Shown here piece by piece: positions 1-9,000 of a DNA stretch of 14,293 nt (position 1 is its first letter; each line of letters opens with the position of its first letter). Made by a program: the position numbers and the translations under genes. A model generated the notes under the pieces. It saw only the letters and a list, made by a program, of their open reading frames with translations. It was not told the DNA's origin and made no database searches. Source of the DNA: Shewanella sp. (GTDB lineage: Bacteria > Pseudomonadota > Gammaproteobacteria > Enterobacterales > Shewanellaceae); contig SDWK01000421.1 in assembly GCA_004195335.1 (NCBI GenBank), forward strand, positions 1-14,293, written 5' to 3'.

Positions 1-3000
1 CTATGATGTCAGTGGTGGCCGAGAAGACAGGTTACCCGACTGAGATGCTCGAACTTGAGATGGACATGGAAGCGGACCTTGGTATCGACTCTATCAAGCG
101 TGTCGAAATTCTAGGCACCGTTCAAGATGAGCTACCAGGCCTACCTGAACTTAATCCTGAAGACTTAGCCGAGTGTAGAACACTGGGTGAAATAGTGGCT
201 TACATGAATAGTAAACTTCCTTCAGGAAGTTCAACTACTCAAGCAACAAGCGTTGCAGGCTCTTTACCTTCACAAGCCGCTGAGGGCTCGCTCTCTACAG
301 GTCTTAGCGCAGAGAAAGTACAAGCCACTATGATGTCAGTGGTTGCCGAGAAGACTGGCTACCCGACTGAGATGCTCGAACTTGAGATGGACATGGAAGC
401 CGATTTGGGTATCGATTCTATCAAGCGTGTCGAAATTCTAGGTACCGTACAAGATGAGCTACCGGGTCTGCCTGAGCTAAACCCTGAAGATTTAGCCGAG
501 TGTCGCACACTGGGCGAAATCGTGGCGTATATGAATTCTAAACTTCCTTCAGGAAGTGCAACTACTCAAGCAACAAGCGCCGCAGGCTCTAGCGCCGCGG
601 CGGCTCCTAATGTTAGTGCCGCTGAAGGCTCACTCTCTGCGGAGCAGGTTCAAGGCACTATGATGTCAGTGGTTGCCGATAAGACTGGCTACCCGACTGA
701 GATGCTTGAACTGAGCATGGATATGGAAGCTGACCTCGGTATCGACTCTATCAAGCGTGTTGAAATTCTGGGTACCGTTCAAGATGAGCTTCCGGGCTTG
801 CCTGAGCTTAACCCTGAAGATCTGGCCGAGTGCCGTACACTGGGCGAAATCGTTAGCTATATGAACAGCAAGTTGCCTTCTGTAGGTTCTCAAGCAACTG
901 CAACAAGCGCCGCAGAATCTTTACCTTCACAAGCCGCTGAAGCGACTCTTTCTGCAGAGCAGGTTCAAGACACTATGATGTCAGTGGTTGCCGATAAGAC
1001 GGGCTACCCAACTGAGATGCTTGAACTGAGCATGGATATGGAAGCCGACCTTGGTATCGACTCTATCAAGCGTGTAGAAATTCTAGGTACCGTTCAAGAT
1101 GAGCTTCCAGGCCTTCCTGAGTTAAACCCTGAAGATCTAGCCGAGTGTCGTACACTGGGCGAAATCGTTAGCTATATGAACTCAAAACTGGCTAATGCAA
1201 GTGCCGCAGCAGGCGCTGCTGTAACTGGCGCGGTAAAGTCAGTAGCTGACTCAATCACTTCAAATATACAGCTTCCTCCTCACAGCGAGGTAGCGCTAAA
1301 AAAGCTTAATGCGGCGGACATACTTAACGACTGTTTCGCCGCAGACACTAACGTTGTGATCACAGATGATGGCCACAACGCCGGAGTATTAGCAGAGAAG
1401 CTGACAAAACTGGGTCTAAACGTGGCTGTTGTGCGTCTGCCGGAAGGTAATGCGCAATCACCACTGAACAGTGATGTTGCCAGCTTCCAGGCAAAGAGCA
1501 CAGATGAAGCAGGTATCAGCGCAGTTATCGGCCAAATAGAGCAGCAACTAGGTCAAATTGGTGGCTTTATTCACCTGCAACCGCAAGCAAGCGACGGCAA
1601 TCTAAGAGATGCGGTTAACTTAAGTGATGAAAGTTTTACTCATCTAAGCCAAGCCTTCCTTTGGGCTAAGCTGCTACAGCCTAAGCTGACGGCATCGAGT
1701 GATAAGCGTCAATGCTTTATCACAGTGAGCCGTATCGATGGTGGTTTTGGTTACTTAAATGCTGAAGCCCTGAAAGATGCTGAGCTAAACCAAGCGGCAC
1801 TGTCTGGTCTGACTAAAACACTAAGCCATGAGTGGCCGACCGTATTTTGCCGCGCATTAGATATCGCAGCAAATGTCGATGCGACTCATCTGGCCGATGC
1901 TATAACCCTTGAACTTTTTGACGCGCAAGCTAACTTGGTTGAAGTGGGAATATCGACGGATAGCCAGGGCAACATCGAACGAGTTACCCTCGTTGCAGCT
2001 GAAGCCAGTGATAAAACAGCAACGGCTCAACTCAACAGTACAGATAAAATACTGGTGACCGGAGGAGCTAAAGGCGTAACCTTCGAATGTGCGCTTGCTC
2101 TTGCCACTCGCACTCAATCACACTTCATCCTAGCCGGACGTAGTGAATTGATTGCTCTGCCTCTGTGGGCTGAAAACAAGAAGGTTACTGAGCTAAAGCC
2201 AGCCGCTATTGCTCACATTCTCTCTACAGGTCAAAAGCCGACACCTAAACAGGTTGACGCATTAATCTGGCCAGTACAGAGCAGCATAGAGATCCATGGT
2301 GCCCTTGAAGCCTTTACCTCTGTTGGTGCAAGTGCCGAGTATGTCAGCATGGATGTCACCGATACCACAGCCATTACAGCTGCACTTAAAGGTAAGAGTC
2401 ACCAGATAACGGGTCTTATCCATGGTGCTGGTGTATTGGCTGACAAACACATTCAAGACAAGACAATTGAAGAGCTAGCTCGCGTCTACGGCACCAAAGT
2501 TAATGGCCTAAAGGCGGTACTCGCGGCACTCGATTCAAGCAAACTTAAACTGCTCGCTATGTTCTCTTCAGCCGCAGGTTTCTACGGCAATACAGGACAA
2601 AGCGATTACGCCATGTCTAACGATATCCTCAACAAGGCCGCGCTGCAGTTCACTGCTCGTAACCCGCAAGCTAAAGTGATGAGCTTTAACTGGGGTCCTT
2701 GGGATGGCGGTATGGTTAACCCAGCCCTGAAGAAGATGTTTACCGACCGTGGCGTATACGTTATCCCGCTAAAAGCAGGTGCTGAGCTATTTGCTACGCA
2801 GCTACTGAGCGAAACTGGTGTGCAGTTACTTGTCGGCACGTCGATGCAAGGTGGCGGTGATTCTCAGTCTAATGAAACAAAGGAATCTTCTGTAAAAAAG
2901 CTTAATGCGGGTGAGGTGCAAACTGCATCACGCCCGCTAGCACCAGTCTCTTTAACTAGAGCCTTAAACCCTAATGCGATGGTCTTTATTCAAGACCACC

Positions 3001-3803
3001 GCATTAGCGGTAATTCTGTGCTACCAACAGTGTGCGCGATACAGTGGATGCGTGAAGCCGCAAGCGAGATGCTTGGCCAACAGGTTAAAGTCCTCGACTA
3101 TAAGCTCCTCAAGGGGATCATCTTCGAAAACGATGACGTTCAAGAGATGACCCTTGAATTGACTCCGTTAGAAGGTGTCCAACCAAAGCAGATGAGCGCG
3201 ATGATCAGCTGTCAGGGCCGCCCGCAATATAAGGCGACGTTAGTTGCCGATGACAATGTGGCTCTTGATCCTAAGTTGATAAACACACACTCAACTGAGG
3301 TTGTCACTTCAGCAAAGGCGCTTTATAGCAACGGTACCCTGTTCCATGGGCCACGTTTGCAAGGCATTGAAAATGTGCTGCGCTTTGATGATGCAGGTTT
3401 AATCTCGACGGTTAAATTGCCGAAAGTTAACCGTGACGATTGCGGACAGTTTGTGCCTCAATTGCACCTCGGTGGCAGTCAGCCATTTGCCGAAGACCTG
3501 CTACTGCAAGCCATGCTGGTATGGGCAAGACTTAAGTACGGTGCAGCTAGCCTGCCCTCTGCTATCGGTGAGTTTATCTCCAACAAGCCAATGGCTTTTG
3601 GTGACAAAGGTGTTATCGAACTAGAAGTGGTTAAGAGCAGCGCTCGTTCACTTGAAGCCAATGTCGCGCTTTATCACGAAAATGGTGAGTTGAGTGCAAT
3701 GATGAAGGGGGCGAAAGTCACCATCAGCAAGAGCCTTAACGATGCATTTTTGGCGTCCTCAGTAGCGGCCACTTCAATAGCCGCTAAGAGTGAGGCCAAG
3801 TAG
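1..3803 (+). CDS. pfaA: PUFA synthase subunit PfaA, 3' part (ACP array, KR, DH-like domain)
   Basis: This is the C-terminal 1266 residues of the multidomain PUFA synthase subunit that carries the growing acyl chain and reduces its beta-keto group. The frame is open from the left edge; the first complete codon is at 3, and bases 1-2 end a preceding codon (ACT, judging by the later repeats). Domains in order, in visible residues: four ACP units (1-396), each with LGIDSIKR around the phosphopantetheine serine (S30, S139, S249, S354); a degenerate Rossmann region and active ketoreductase (about 432-950) with TGGAKGV at 686-692 and S856/Y869/N873; and a C-terminal hotdog dehydratase-like domain (about 978-1245). 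Family members normally begin with KS and malonyl-CoA acyltransferase domains, which are cut off here. The stop TAG at 3801-3803 overlaps the GTG of pfaB, so the two are probably translationally coupled. Confidence 0.97.
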   Translation, partial: MMSVVAEKTGYPTEMLELEMDMEADLGIDSIKRVEILGTVQDELPGLPELNPEDLAECRTLGEIVAYMNSKLPSGSSTTQATSVAGSLPSQAAEGSLSTGLSAEKVQATMMSVVAEKTGYPTEMLELEMDMEADLGIDSIKRVEILGTVQDELPGLPELNPEDLAECRTLGEIVAYMNSKLPSGSATTQATSAAGSSAAAAPNVSAAEGSLSAEQVQGTMMSVVADKTGYPTEMLELSMDMEADLGIDSIKRVEILGTVQDELPGLPELNPEDLAECRTLGEIVSYMNSKLPSVGSQATATSAAESLPSQAAEATLSAEQVQDTMMSVVADKTGYPTEMLELSMDMEADLGIDSIKRVEILGTVQDELPGLPELNPEDLAECRTLGEIVSYMNSKLANASAAAGAAVTGAVKSVADSITSNIQLPPHSEVALKKLNAADILNDCFAADTNVVITDDGHNAGVLAEKLTKLGLNVAVVRLPEGNAQSPLNSDVASFQAKSTDEAGISAVIGQIEQQLGQIGGFIHLQPQASDGNLRDAVNLSDESFTHLSQAFLWAKLLQPKLTASSDKRQCFITVSRIDGGFGYLNAEALKDAELNQAALSGLTKTLSHEWPTVFCRALDIAANVDATHLADAITLELFDAQANLVEVGISTDSQGNIERVTLVAAEASDKTATAQLNSTDKILVTGGAKGVTFECALALATRTQSHFILAGRSELIALPLWAENKKVTELKPAAIAHILSTGQKPTPKQVDALIWPVQSSIEIHGALEAFTSVGASAEYVSMDVTDTTAITAALKGKSHQITGLIHGAGVLADKHIQDKTIEELARVYGTKVNGLKAVLAALDSSKLKLLAMFSSAAGFYGNTGQSDYAMSNDILNKAALQFTARNPQAKVMSFNWGPWDGGMVNPALKKMFTDRGVYVIPLKAGAELFATQLLSETGVQLLVGTSMQGGGDSQSNETKESSVKKLNAGEVQTASRPLAPVSLTRALNPNAMVFIQDHRISGNSVLPTVCAIQWMREAASEMLGQQVKVLDYKLLKGIIFENDDVQEMTLELTPLEGVQPKQMSAMISCQGRPQYKATLVADDNVALDPKLINTHSTEVVTSAKALYSNGTLFHGPRLQGIENVLRFDDAGLISTVKLPKVNRDDCGQFVPQLHLGGSQPFAEDLLLQAMLVWARLKYGAASLPSAIGEFISNKPMAFGDKGVIELEVVKSSARSLEANVALYHENGELSAMMKGAKVTISKSLNDAFLASSVAATSIAAKSEAK
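3..218 (+). repeat. ACP unit 1 of the PfaA tandem array
   Basis: 72-codon acyl carrier protein unit, the first one visible. The serine in LGIDSIKR (codon 90-92, residue 30) is the expected site of 4'-phosphopantetheine attachment. Its protein sequence is identical to that of unit 2, although many silent positions differ. It starts at the very left edge of the window, so further copies upstream are likely. Confidence 0.95.
330..545 (+). repeat. ACP unit 2 of the PfaA tandem array
   Basis: 72-codon ACP unit with its carrier serine at 417-419 (residue 139). It is preceded by a 37-residue Ser/Thr/Ala-rich linker (219-329). Its amino acid sequence equals unit 1 (variant with AEK, LELEMD and IVAYM). 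Confidence 0.95.
660..875 (+). repeat. ACP unit 3 of the PfaA tandem array
   Basis: 72-codon ACP unit with its carrier serine at 747-749 (residue 249). It is preceded by a 38-residue Ala/Ser-rich linker (546-659). It differs from units 1 and 2 at three residues (E7 to D, E19 to S, A66 to S of the unit) and is identical in protein sequence to unit 4. Confidence 0.95.
975..1190 (+). repeat. ACP unit 4 of the PfaA tandem array (last)
   Basis: 72-codon ACP unit with its carrier serine at 1062-1064 (residue 354). It is preceded by a 33-residue linker (876-974). It is the last of the array; an Ala-rich stretch follows before the reductase region. Confidence 0.95.
1297..1314 (+). repeat. 18-bp direct repeat, copy 1 (KKLNA junction)
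   Basis: The 18-bp sequence taaaaaagcttaatgcgg occurs here and again, exactly, at 2893-2910 in the same reading frame. It encodes the KKLNA segment just before the ketoreductase region. Confidence 0.85.
1297..2892 (+). other. PfaA ketoreductase region (structural half plus catalytic KR)
   Basis: NADPH-dependent reduction of the 3-ketoacyl-ACP. The first part (residues about 432-640) has a degenerate Rossmann look (NVVITDDGHNAG and LNVAVVRL), as expected for the noncatalytic structural half of a PKS ketoreductase. The second part has the nucleotide-binding TGGAKGV (residues 686-692), the AGRSE segment, and the catalytic set S856, Y869 and N873 in FSSAAGFYGNTGQSDYAMSN, with the usual spacing (Ser to Tyr 13, Tyr to Asn 4). 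The domain therefore looks active. Outer limits are approximate. Confidence 0.9.
2893..2910 (+). repeat. 18-bp direct repeat, copy 2 (KKLNA junction)
   Basis: Second exact in-frame copy of the 18-bp sequence found at 1297-1314. It lies between the ketoreductase and the dehydratase-like domain, so the two copies bracket the whole reductase region (1596 bp apart, 532 codons). Confidence 0.85.
2934..3737 (+). other. PfaA C-terminal dehydratase-like double hotdog domain
   Basis: This region after the KR carries both hallmarks of PKS dehydratases. HxxxGxxxxP is present as H999 in DHRISGNSVLP, and the second-hotdog DxxxQ is present as D1165 and Q1169 in AEDLLLQAM. The two are about 166 residues apart, as in PKS DH domains. 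Older annotations of PfaA often leave this C-terminal region blank. By family logic it could dehydrate a subset of chain lengths alongside the two FabA-type units of PfaC. That role is inference; the motifs are directly visible. Confidence 0.8.
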
Positions 3804-6088
3804 TGAAGCGGACTCCTAACACTGTGACATACACAGAAGAGCCTCAACAGAGTGTGATGCCATTGCGCATCGCGCTTTTGGTGCTGCCATCAACCGATCT
3901 TGACGCCTGCGAAGTCTCACAATTGTTACCTGAGCTTAACCGCTCAGGGCTTTTTAGATCCGAACAGATAGTCAAGATTGCGATCGATGACTTTGGTGAT
4001 GACCTTAATAAAAGCTTTGAAAAGCAGCTAAATACGACGATTCAAGCTATCGATGAAGGTAAAATTGTACAGCTATCGACGGCAACGATATCATTATTGA
4101 TGATGCCGGCGCTTAAAGCGGCCCAATTGAGGATCCATCCTCATGCGCATTTAGCAGCGATGCAGCACAGTGACGACGCTGCAGTAGACACAATGCAACT
4201 CGCACTGGCTCAGGCTAAGCGTGAACTTGCCACCGTCAGTAAGATTGAAAGTCACGATAACCTTGATAGTCAGCAGCAGTTTGCGGCGGTTTATCAGCTG
4301 ATCACTGAGCTGGCATCTCGAACAACCCATCGAGATGAAATCACTGATGGCGCTACACTCGGCCCTAAACAAGCCAAGAGTCATTACTGGTTTACTGATT
4401 TTCATCAAGCCAGAGTCGGTGCAATAAACTTCAGAAACATATCGAATGTACAGAGCCAAACCAGCTTTATTCTGGCTCAAGGTACAGGCTTTATAGCCCC
4501 CAAGTCTTTGGTCAATACTCAGCGTCTGCAGTTTATTCTAACGGGTAATAGTGGCACAGAGTTAAACAGCGCCATCGATAAGCTTAATGAACAGTTAACC
4601 TCTGCTCATGACCTCTTGTCCTTAATGAAAGCCAATCTTATCGACTACGCCTCTCATGGGAATACGTCGAGCTTTGCCGCAGTACTGCAAGCAAGCTCGG
4701 CTGGTGCCATGCAGATAGAAGTCAATGCGCTTAAACTGGCACTGCCACAGGTATTGGCAGATAAAGGACAGTATAAGACGCCGTCTGGCACCTACTTCAC
4801 CGCAACCCCACTTGGTAATGCTAAAGAAGCGGGTCTAGCTTTTGTCTACCCAGGTGTGGGGACTGTCTACGCCGATATGCTCAGCGAATTGCATCAATAC
4901 TTCCCATCGCTTTATGCTCGACTCGAGCGTGAAGGCGATCTGAAGTCTATGTTGCAAGCAGACAGTATTTACAACTTAGATGCCAAAGTGACACCTGCCA
5001 TGGCCCTTGGCGACTTAGCGATTGCCGGCGTCGGCAGCAGCTACCTGCTGACGCAACTATTGGTTAAAGAGTTTAGCATCACACCAAACTTTGCCTTAGG
5101 TTACTCCATGGGTGAAGCATCGATGTGGGCCAGTCTTGGCGTATGGGAAAACCCCCATGTGCTGATCAACAAGACACAAACGGACCCGCTGTTTACCTCG
5201 GTCATATCAGGAAAACTGACCGCGGTAAGAGAGGCATGGCAACTGTCTCAACAAGATAGTGACCTTGATGAAAAGATTGTGTGGAATAGCTTTGTCGTCC
5301 GTAGCCCAAGCGCGTCAATCGAAGCTCTGCTCGGCGAATTCCCTCGTGCTTACCTCGCCATCATTCAAGGTGATACTTGTGTGATCGCAGGCTGCGAAGC
5401 TCAATGCAAGGCCCTACTGGCCAAACTCGGTAAACGTGGCATCGCCGCTAATCGCGTCACCGCCATGCATACTGCGCCGGCGATGTTAGAGCATGGCAAT
5501 GTGATCGACTTCTATCATCAGCCGCTTCGTGATGAACGACCAACCGATATCAAATTCATCAGTGCGGCTGATCTAAGCCACGAAACTCCTCTTCATCGAG
5601 CCGTTAATGAAACTGATGCACTGAGCAGTCACATTATTGCTAAGTCAATTGCAGATACTTTCTGTCATACCCTAGACTTTACCGCGCTTATCCATAGTGC
5701 TCAGGCTCAGGGGGCTAAGCTATTTATTGAGCTTGGCGCCGACAGACAAAATTGCACCCTTATAGACAAGATAGCCAAGATGGATCGTACACATATAGTT
5801 GCTTCTCAGAGCACTAATGCAAGTGCAGCCTCTTTACCTCTAAAAGATGCCGCGGGCGCTTGCTGTACCGTGCCCGTTAACGCCAAGGGTGGCAGTGATG
5901 TCACCAGCTTACTAAAAGCACTGGGCCAATTAATCAGTCATCGAGTGCCGCTATCTTTGCAGCCACTTATCGATGGTCTTAGTCGCGAGATAAGCATCAG
6001 TCAGTTACATTCAGCGAATGTGACCTCAGCTGCCGTGATCTCAAACACTCAGTCCAACGAAAACACATTACTCAAAGGGGAAGTCTAA
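3803..6088 (+). CDS. pfaB: PUFA synthase subunit PfaB (acyltransferase-like)
   Basis: This 761-residue subunit of the synthase is linked in the literature on Shewanella and Moritella to the choice between EPA and DHA. The recognisable part is an acyltransferase fold at residues about 345-650: PGVGTVY (350-356), the nucleophile motif GYSMGE with S435, and H556 in AMHTAP. The first 340 residues are poorly conserved in appearance. The stretch FILTGNSGTELNSAIDKL resembles the linker that joins KS to AT in type I synthases, so the N-terminus may be a decayed KS; no KS active-site cysteine motif is visible. The GTG at 3803 shares its G with the pfaA stop and has a GAGTGAGG purine stretch (3788-3795) upstream. 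An in-frame ATG at 3857 (residue 19) is the alternative start. The stop TAA overlaps the pfaC ATG by one base. Confidence 0.95.
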   Translation: MKRTPNTVTYTEEPQQSVMPLRIALLVLPSTDLDACEVSQLLPELNRSGLFRSEQIVKIAIDDFGDDLNKSFEKQLNTTIQAIDEGKIVQLSTATISLLMMPALKAAQLRIHPHAHLAAMQHSDDAAVDTMQLALAQAKRELATVSKIESHDNLDSQQQFAAVYQLITELASRTTHRDEITDGATLGPKQAKSHYWFTDFHQARVGAINFRNISNVQSQTSFILAQGTGFIAPKSLVNTQRLQFILTGNSGTELNSAIDKLNEQLTSAHDLLSLMKANLIDYASHGNTSSFAAVLQASSAGAMQIEVNALKLALPQVLADKGQYKTPSGTYFTATPLGNAKEAGLAFVYPGVGTVYADMLSELHQYFPSLYARLEREGDLKSMLQADSIYNLDAKVTPAMALGDLAIAGVGSSYLLTQLLVKEFSITPNFALGYSMGEASMWASLGVWENPHVLINKTQTDPLFTSVISGKLTAVREAWQLSQQDSDLDEKIVWNSFVVRSPSASIEALLGEFPRAYLAIIQGDTCVIAGCEAQCKALLAKLGKRGIAANRVTAMHTAPAMLEHGNVIDFYHQPLRDERPTDIKFISAADLSHETPLHRAVNETDALSSHIIAKSIADTFCHTLDFTALIHSAQAQGAKLFIELGADRQNCTLIDKIAKMDRTHIVASQSTNASAASLPLKDAAGACCTVPVNAKGGSDVTSLLKALGQLISHRVPLSLQPLIDGLSREISISQLHSANVTSAAVISNTQSNENTLLKGEV
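4835..5752 (+). other. PfaB acyltransferase domain
   Basis: Acyltransferase fold with nucleophile S435 in GYSMGE (codon 5105-5107) and the general-base candidate H556 (5468-5470). The usual oxyanion-hole glutamine of PGQGSQ-type acyltransferases is replaced by V352 in PGVGTVY. Limits are approximate. Confidence 0.85.
6074..6081 (+). promoter_or_regulatory. Shine-Dalgarno sequence of pfaC
   Basis: The purine run aaagggga lies inside the end of pfaB, six bases before the ATG at 6088. Together with the TAATG overlap it supports this start and suggests both direct and coupled initiation. Confidence 0.7.
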
Positions 6089-9000
6089 TGTCTTCAACAG
6101 ACAACACTTCTAACCACCCTGCTTCAAGCGCAAGCAAGCAAAGTAAAATCGCCATCGTCGGTTTAGCGACGCTTTACCCTGATGCCAAGAGTCCACAAGA
6201 GTTTTGGCAAAACTTGCTCGACAAGCGAGATTCCCGCAGCACCTTAACCAATGAAAAGCTCGGTGCGAACAGTGCCGACTATCAAGGGGTACAGGGACAA
6301 TCGGATAGGTTTTACTGTGATAAGGGCGGCTACATCGAAAACTTCAGTTTCGATGCCAATGGCTACCGTCTATCACCAAACAGTTTAATCGGACTCGACA
6401 ACAGCTTTCTTTGGGCGCTGGACACCAGTCGTAAAGCCCTGGAAGATGCTGGGATCTCGTTAAATAATGATGCATTGCTGCAACGCACCGGTGTGGTCAT
6501 GGGGGCATTATCATTCCCTACAGAGCGCTCAAATGATCTCTTTTTGCCTATCTATCACGGCGCGGTCGAAAAAGCCCTGCAGGACAAACTGACAAGCGAC
6601 AAATTCAGTTTAAACCCAACAAATGCACAAACGGCGCGAGCCCACAGTGAAACCACACTCGACAGTGCCAATGGCTCAATTGCCCATAACACCTCAAAAG
6701 TGGTTGCCGATGCACTCGGTTTAGGCAGCGCTCAGCTCAGTCTGGATGCGGCTTGTGCCAGCTCAGTTTACTCGCTCAAACTTGCTTGTGACTATCTCAG
6801 CACAGGTAAAGCCGATGTGATGTTGGCTGGTGCGGTGTCTGGTGCAGACCCCTTCTTTATCAACATGGGCTTCTCTATCTTCCATGCCTACCCGGATCAT
6901 GGCTTCTCTGCACCGTTCGACGGTAACAGTAAAGGCCTATTCGCGGGAGAAGGCGCCGGAGTGTTAGTCCTCAAGCGTTTGGAAGATGCCGAACGTGATG
7001 GTGATAAAATCTATGCGGTGGTTAGCGGTGTTGGTTTATCTAACGATGGTAAGGGTCAGTTTGTACTGAGCCCTAACCCTAAAGGCCAGGTTAAAGCGTT
7101 CGAGCGTGCATATGCCGCCAGTGATATCGAACCAAAAGATATCGAAGTGATCGAATGTCATGCCACCGGCACACCATTGGGTGACAAGATTGAACTCACC
7201 TCGATGGAGACCTTCTTCGAAGACAAGCTAGCTGGCACCGATACACCACTGATAGGCTCTGCCAAGTCTAACTTAGGCCACCTACTGACTGCAGCAGGCA
7301 TGCCGGGGATCATGAAGATGATCTTCGCCATGAAAGAGGGCGTGCTACCGCCAAGTATCAATATCAGCGATGCCATCTCTTCGCCTAATGGCTTGTTTGG
7401 TTCACCAACCCTGCCAAATCAAGTACAGCCCTGGCCGATGAAGGAAGGTAATCAGCTGCGCCATGCTGGCGTATCCGTCTTTGGCTTCGGTGGTTGTAAC
7501 GCTCACCTCTTGTTGGAGTCTTACTCTGGTCAACAAACAGCAGGCGCTGGCAAGCAAAACGCGACTATTTCCCCGACATCAACTTCAATGCCTATCAATC
7601 CAGCTCCCTTAAAGATCGTAGGCTTAGCATCGCACTTTGGTCCGCTAAGCTGCATCAACCAGCTCGATAAGGCAATCGGCGCGGAGAGTCATGGGTTTAT
7701 AGAACTTCCCAAGAAACGTTGGAAAGGGCTGGAGAAGCATCCTGAACTGCTTAGCCGTTTTGGCCTTAACGCCGCCCCCCAAGGTGCCTATATTGACAGT
7801 TTCGAACTCGACTTCCTGCGCTTTAAGCTACCACCGAATGAAGATGATCGCCTGATCTCACAGCAGCTTATGCTGATGCGTGTCACCGATGAAGCGATTC
7901 GTGACGCTAAGCTCAAACCGGGTCAGAAAGTGGCGGTATTGGTTGCCATGGAAACCGAGCTTGAACTGCATCAGTTCCGCGGCCGTGTAAACCTGCATAC
8001 TCAATTGAACGAAAGTCTAGCAGCCATGGGCGTGACCCTAAGCAGCGATGAGTACCAAGAACTCGAAGCGATTGCGATGGACAGTGTCCTCGATGCCGCT
8101 AAGCTGAATCAATACACCAGTTTTATCGGCAATATCATGGCATCGCGTGTTGCCTCGCTTTGGGACTTCAATGGTCCGGCATTTACCATCTCTGCCGCCG
8201 AGCAATCGGTCAGCCGCTGTATCGATGTGGCACAAAACCTTATCAGCGAAGATAATTTAGACGCTGTGGTGATTGCCGCCGTCGACCTCTCTGGTAGCTT
8301 CGAGCAGGTGATACTGAAAAACCATCTCTCGCCAGTGGCCATGTCACCGGGCAACCATCCAGTCGACTCAGCCAATAAGCAAGGCTGGAATGTGGGTGAA
8401 GGGGCCGGTGCTCTGGTATTAGTCAAAGATGAGATGACCTTTGAACGCTCATATGGGCAGATTGACGCCCTCGCCTTCGGTCATGCAGAGCAAGTATCAG
8501 CGGTTACCGATAAGTTACTGACCCAAACTGGCACAGACTCAAGCAGTATCTGCGTCAATGAAACCAATATCGCACCGGGAAGCCTGACGAGCGCACAAAC
8601 AAGCTTATCTAACGCCGCCTTCCCTAACGCGAGGTCCACCAGCGCAGATAGCCGTATCGGCCACTGTTTCGCCGCGGCGGGAATGGCAAGTCTGCTCCAT
8701 GGTCTATTGAATGTTTCACGGCACCACAGTCAGGCTGACAAGAATACAGCACTGGTCACTAACATCAGCGAAAACCAGATTTCACAGCTGCTAATCAGTC
8801 AAAGTGCCAGCCAACAGCAAGCACTATCACTGCGTTTAAGTAGTGAGTTGAAGTCCGATGCTAAACATCAGCTGTTAAAGCAGGTGACCTTAGGCGGGCG
8901 AGATATCTACCAGCATATCATCGAGACGCCTCTGGCAAATTTAACCTCGATTCAGAGCAAGCTTGCCCTAGGCACGGCTTCGTCTGTGGTTAAACAGTCA

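Noticed and set aside
3..1190. Regularly spaced repeats suggesting a CRISPR array or satellite DNA
   Set aside because: The repeat units are 216 bp, in frame and encode ACP domains with the carrier serine motif; the spacers are in-frame linkers.
4151..4480. 109-codon open frame on the - strand inside pfaB
   Set aside because: Antisense to the poorly conserved PfaB N-terminal region; no recognisable features, so no support beyond openness.
8109..8426. 105-codon open frame on the - strand inside pfaC
   Set aside because: Antisense to the CLF domain, with no family resemblance or ribosome-binding context.
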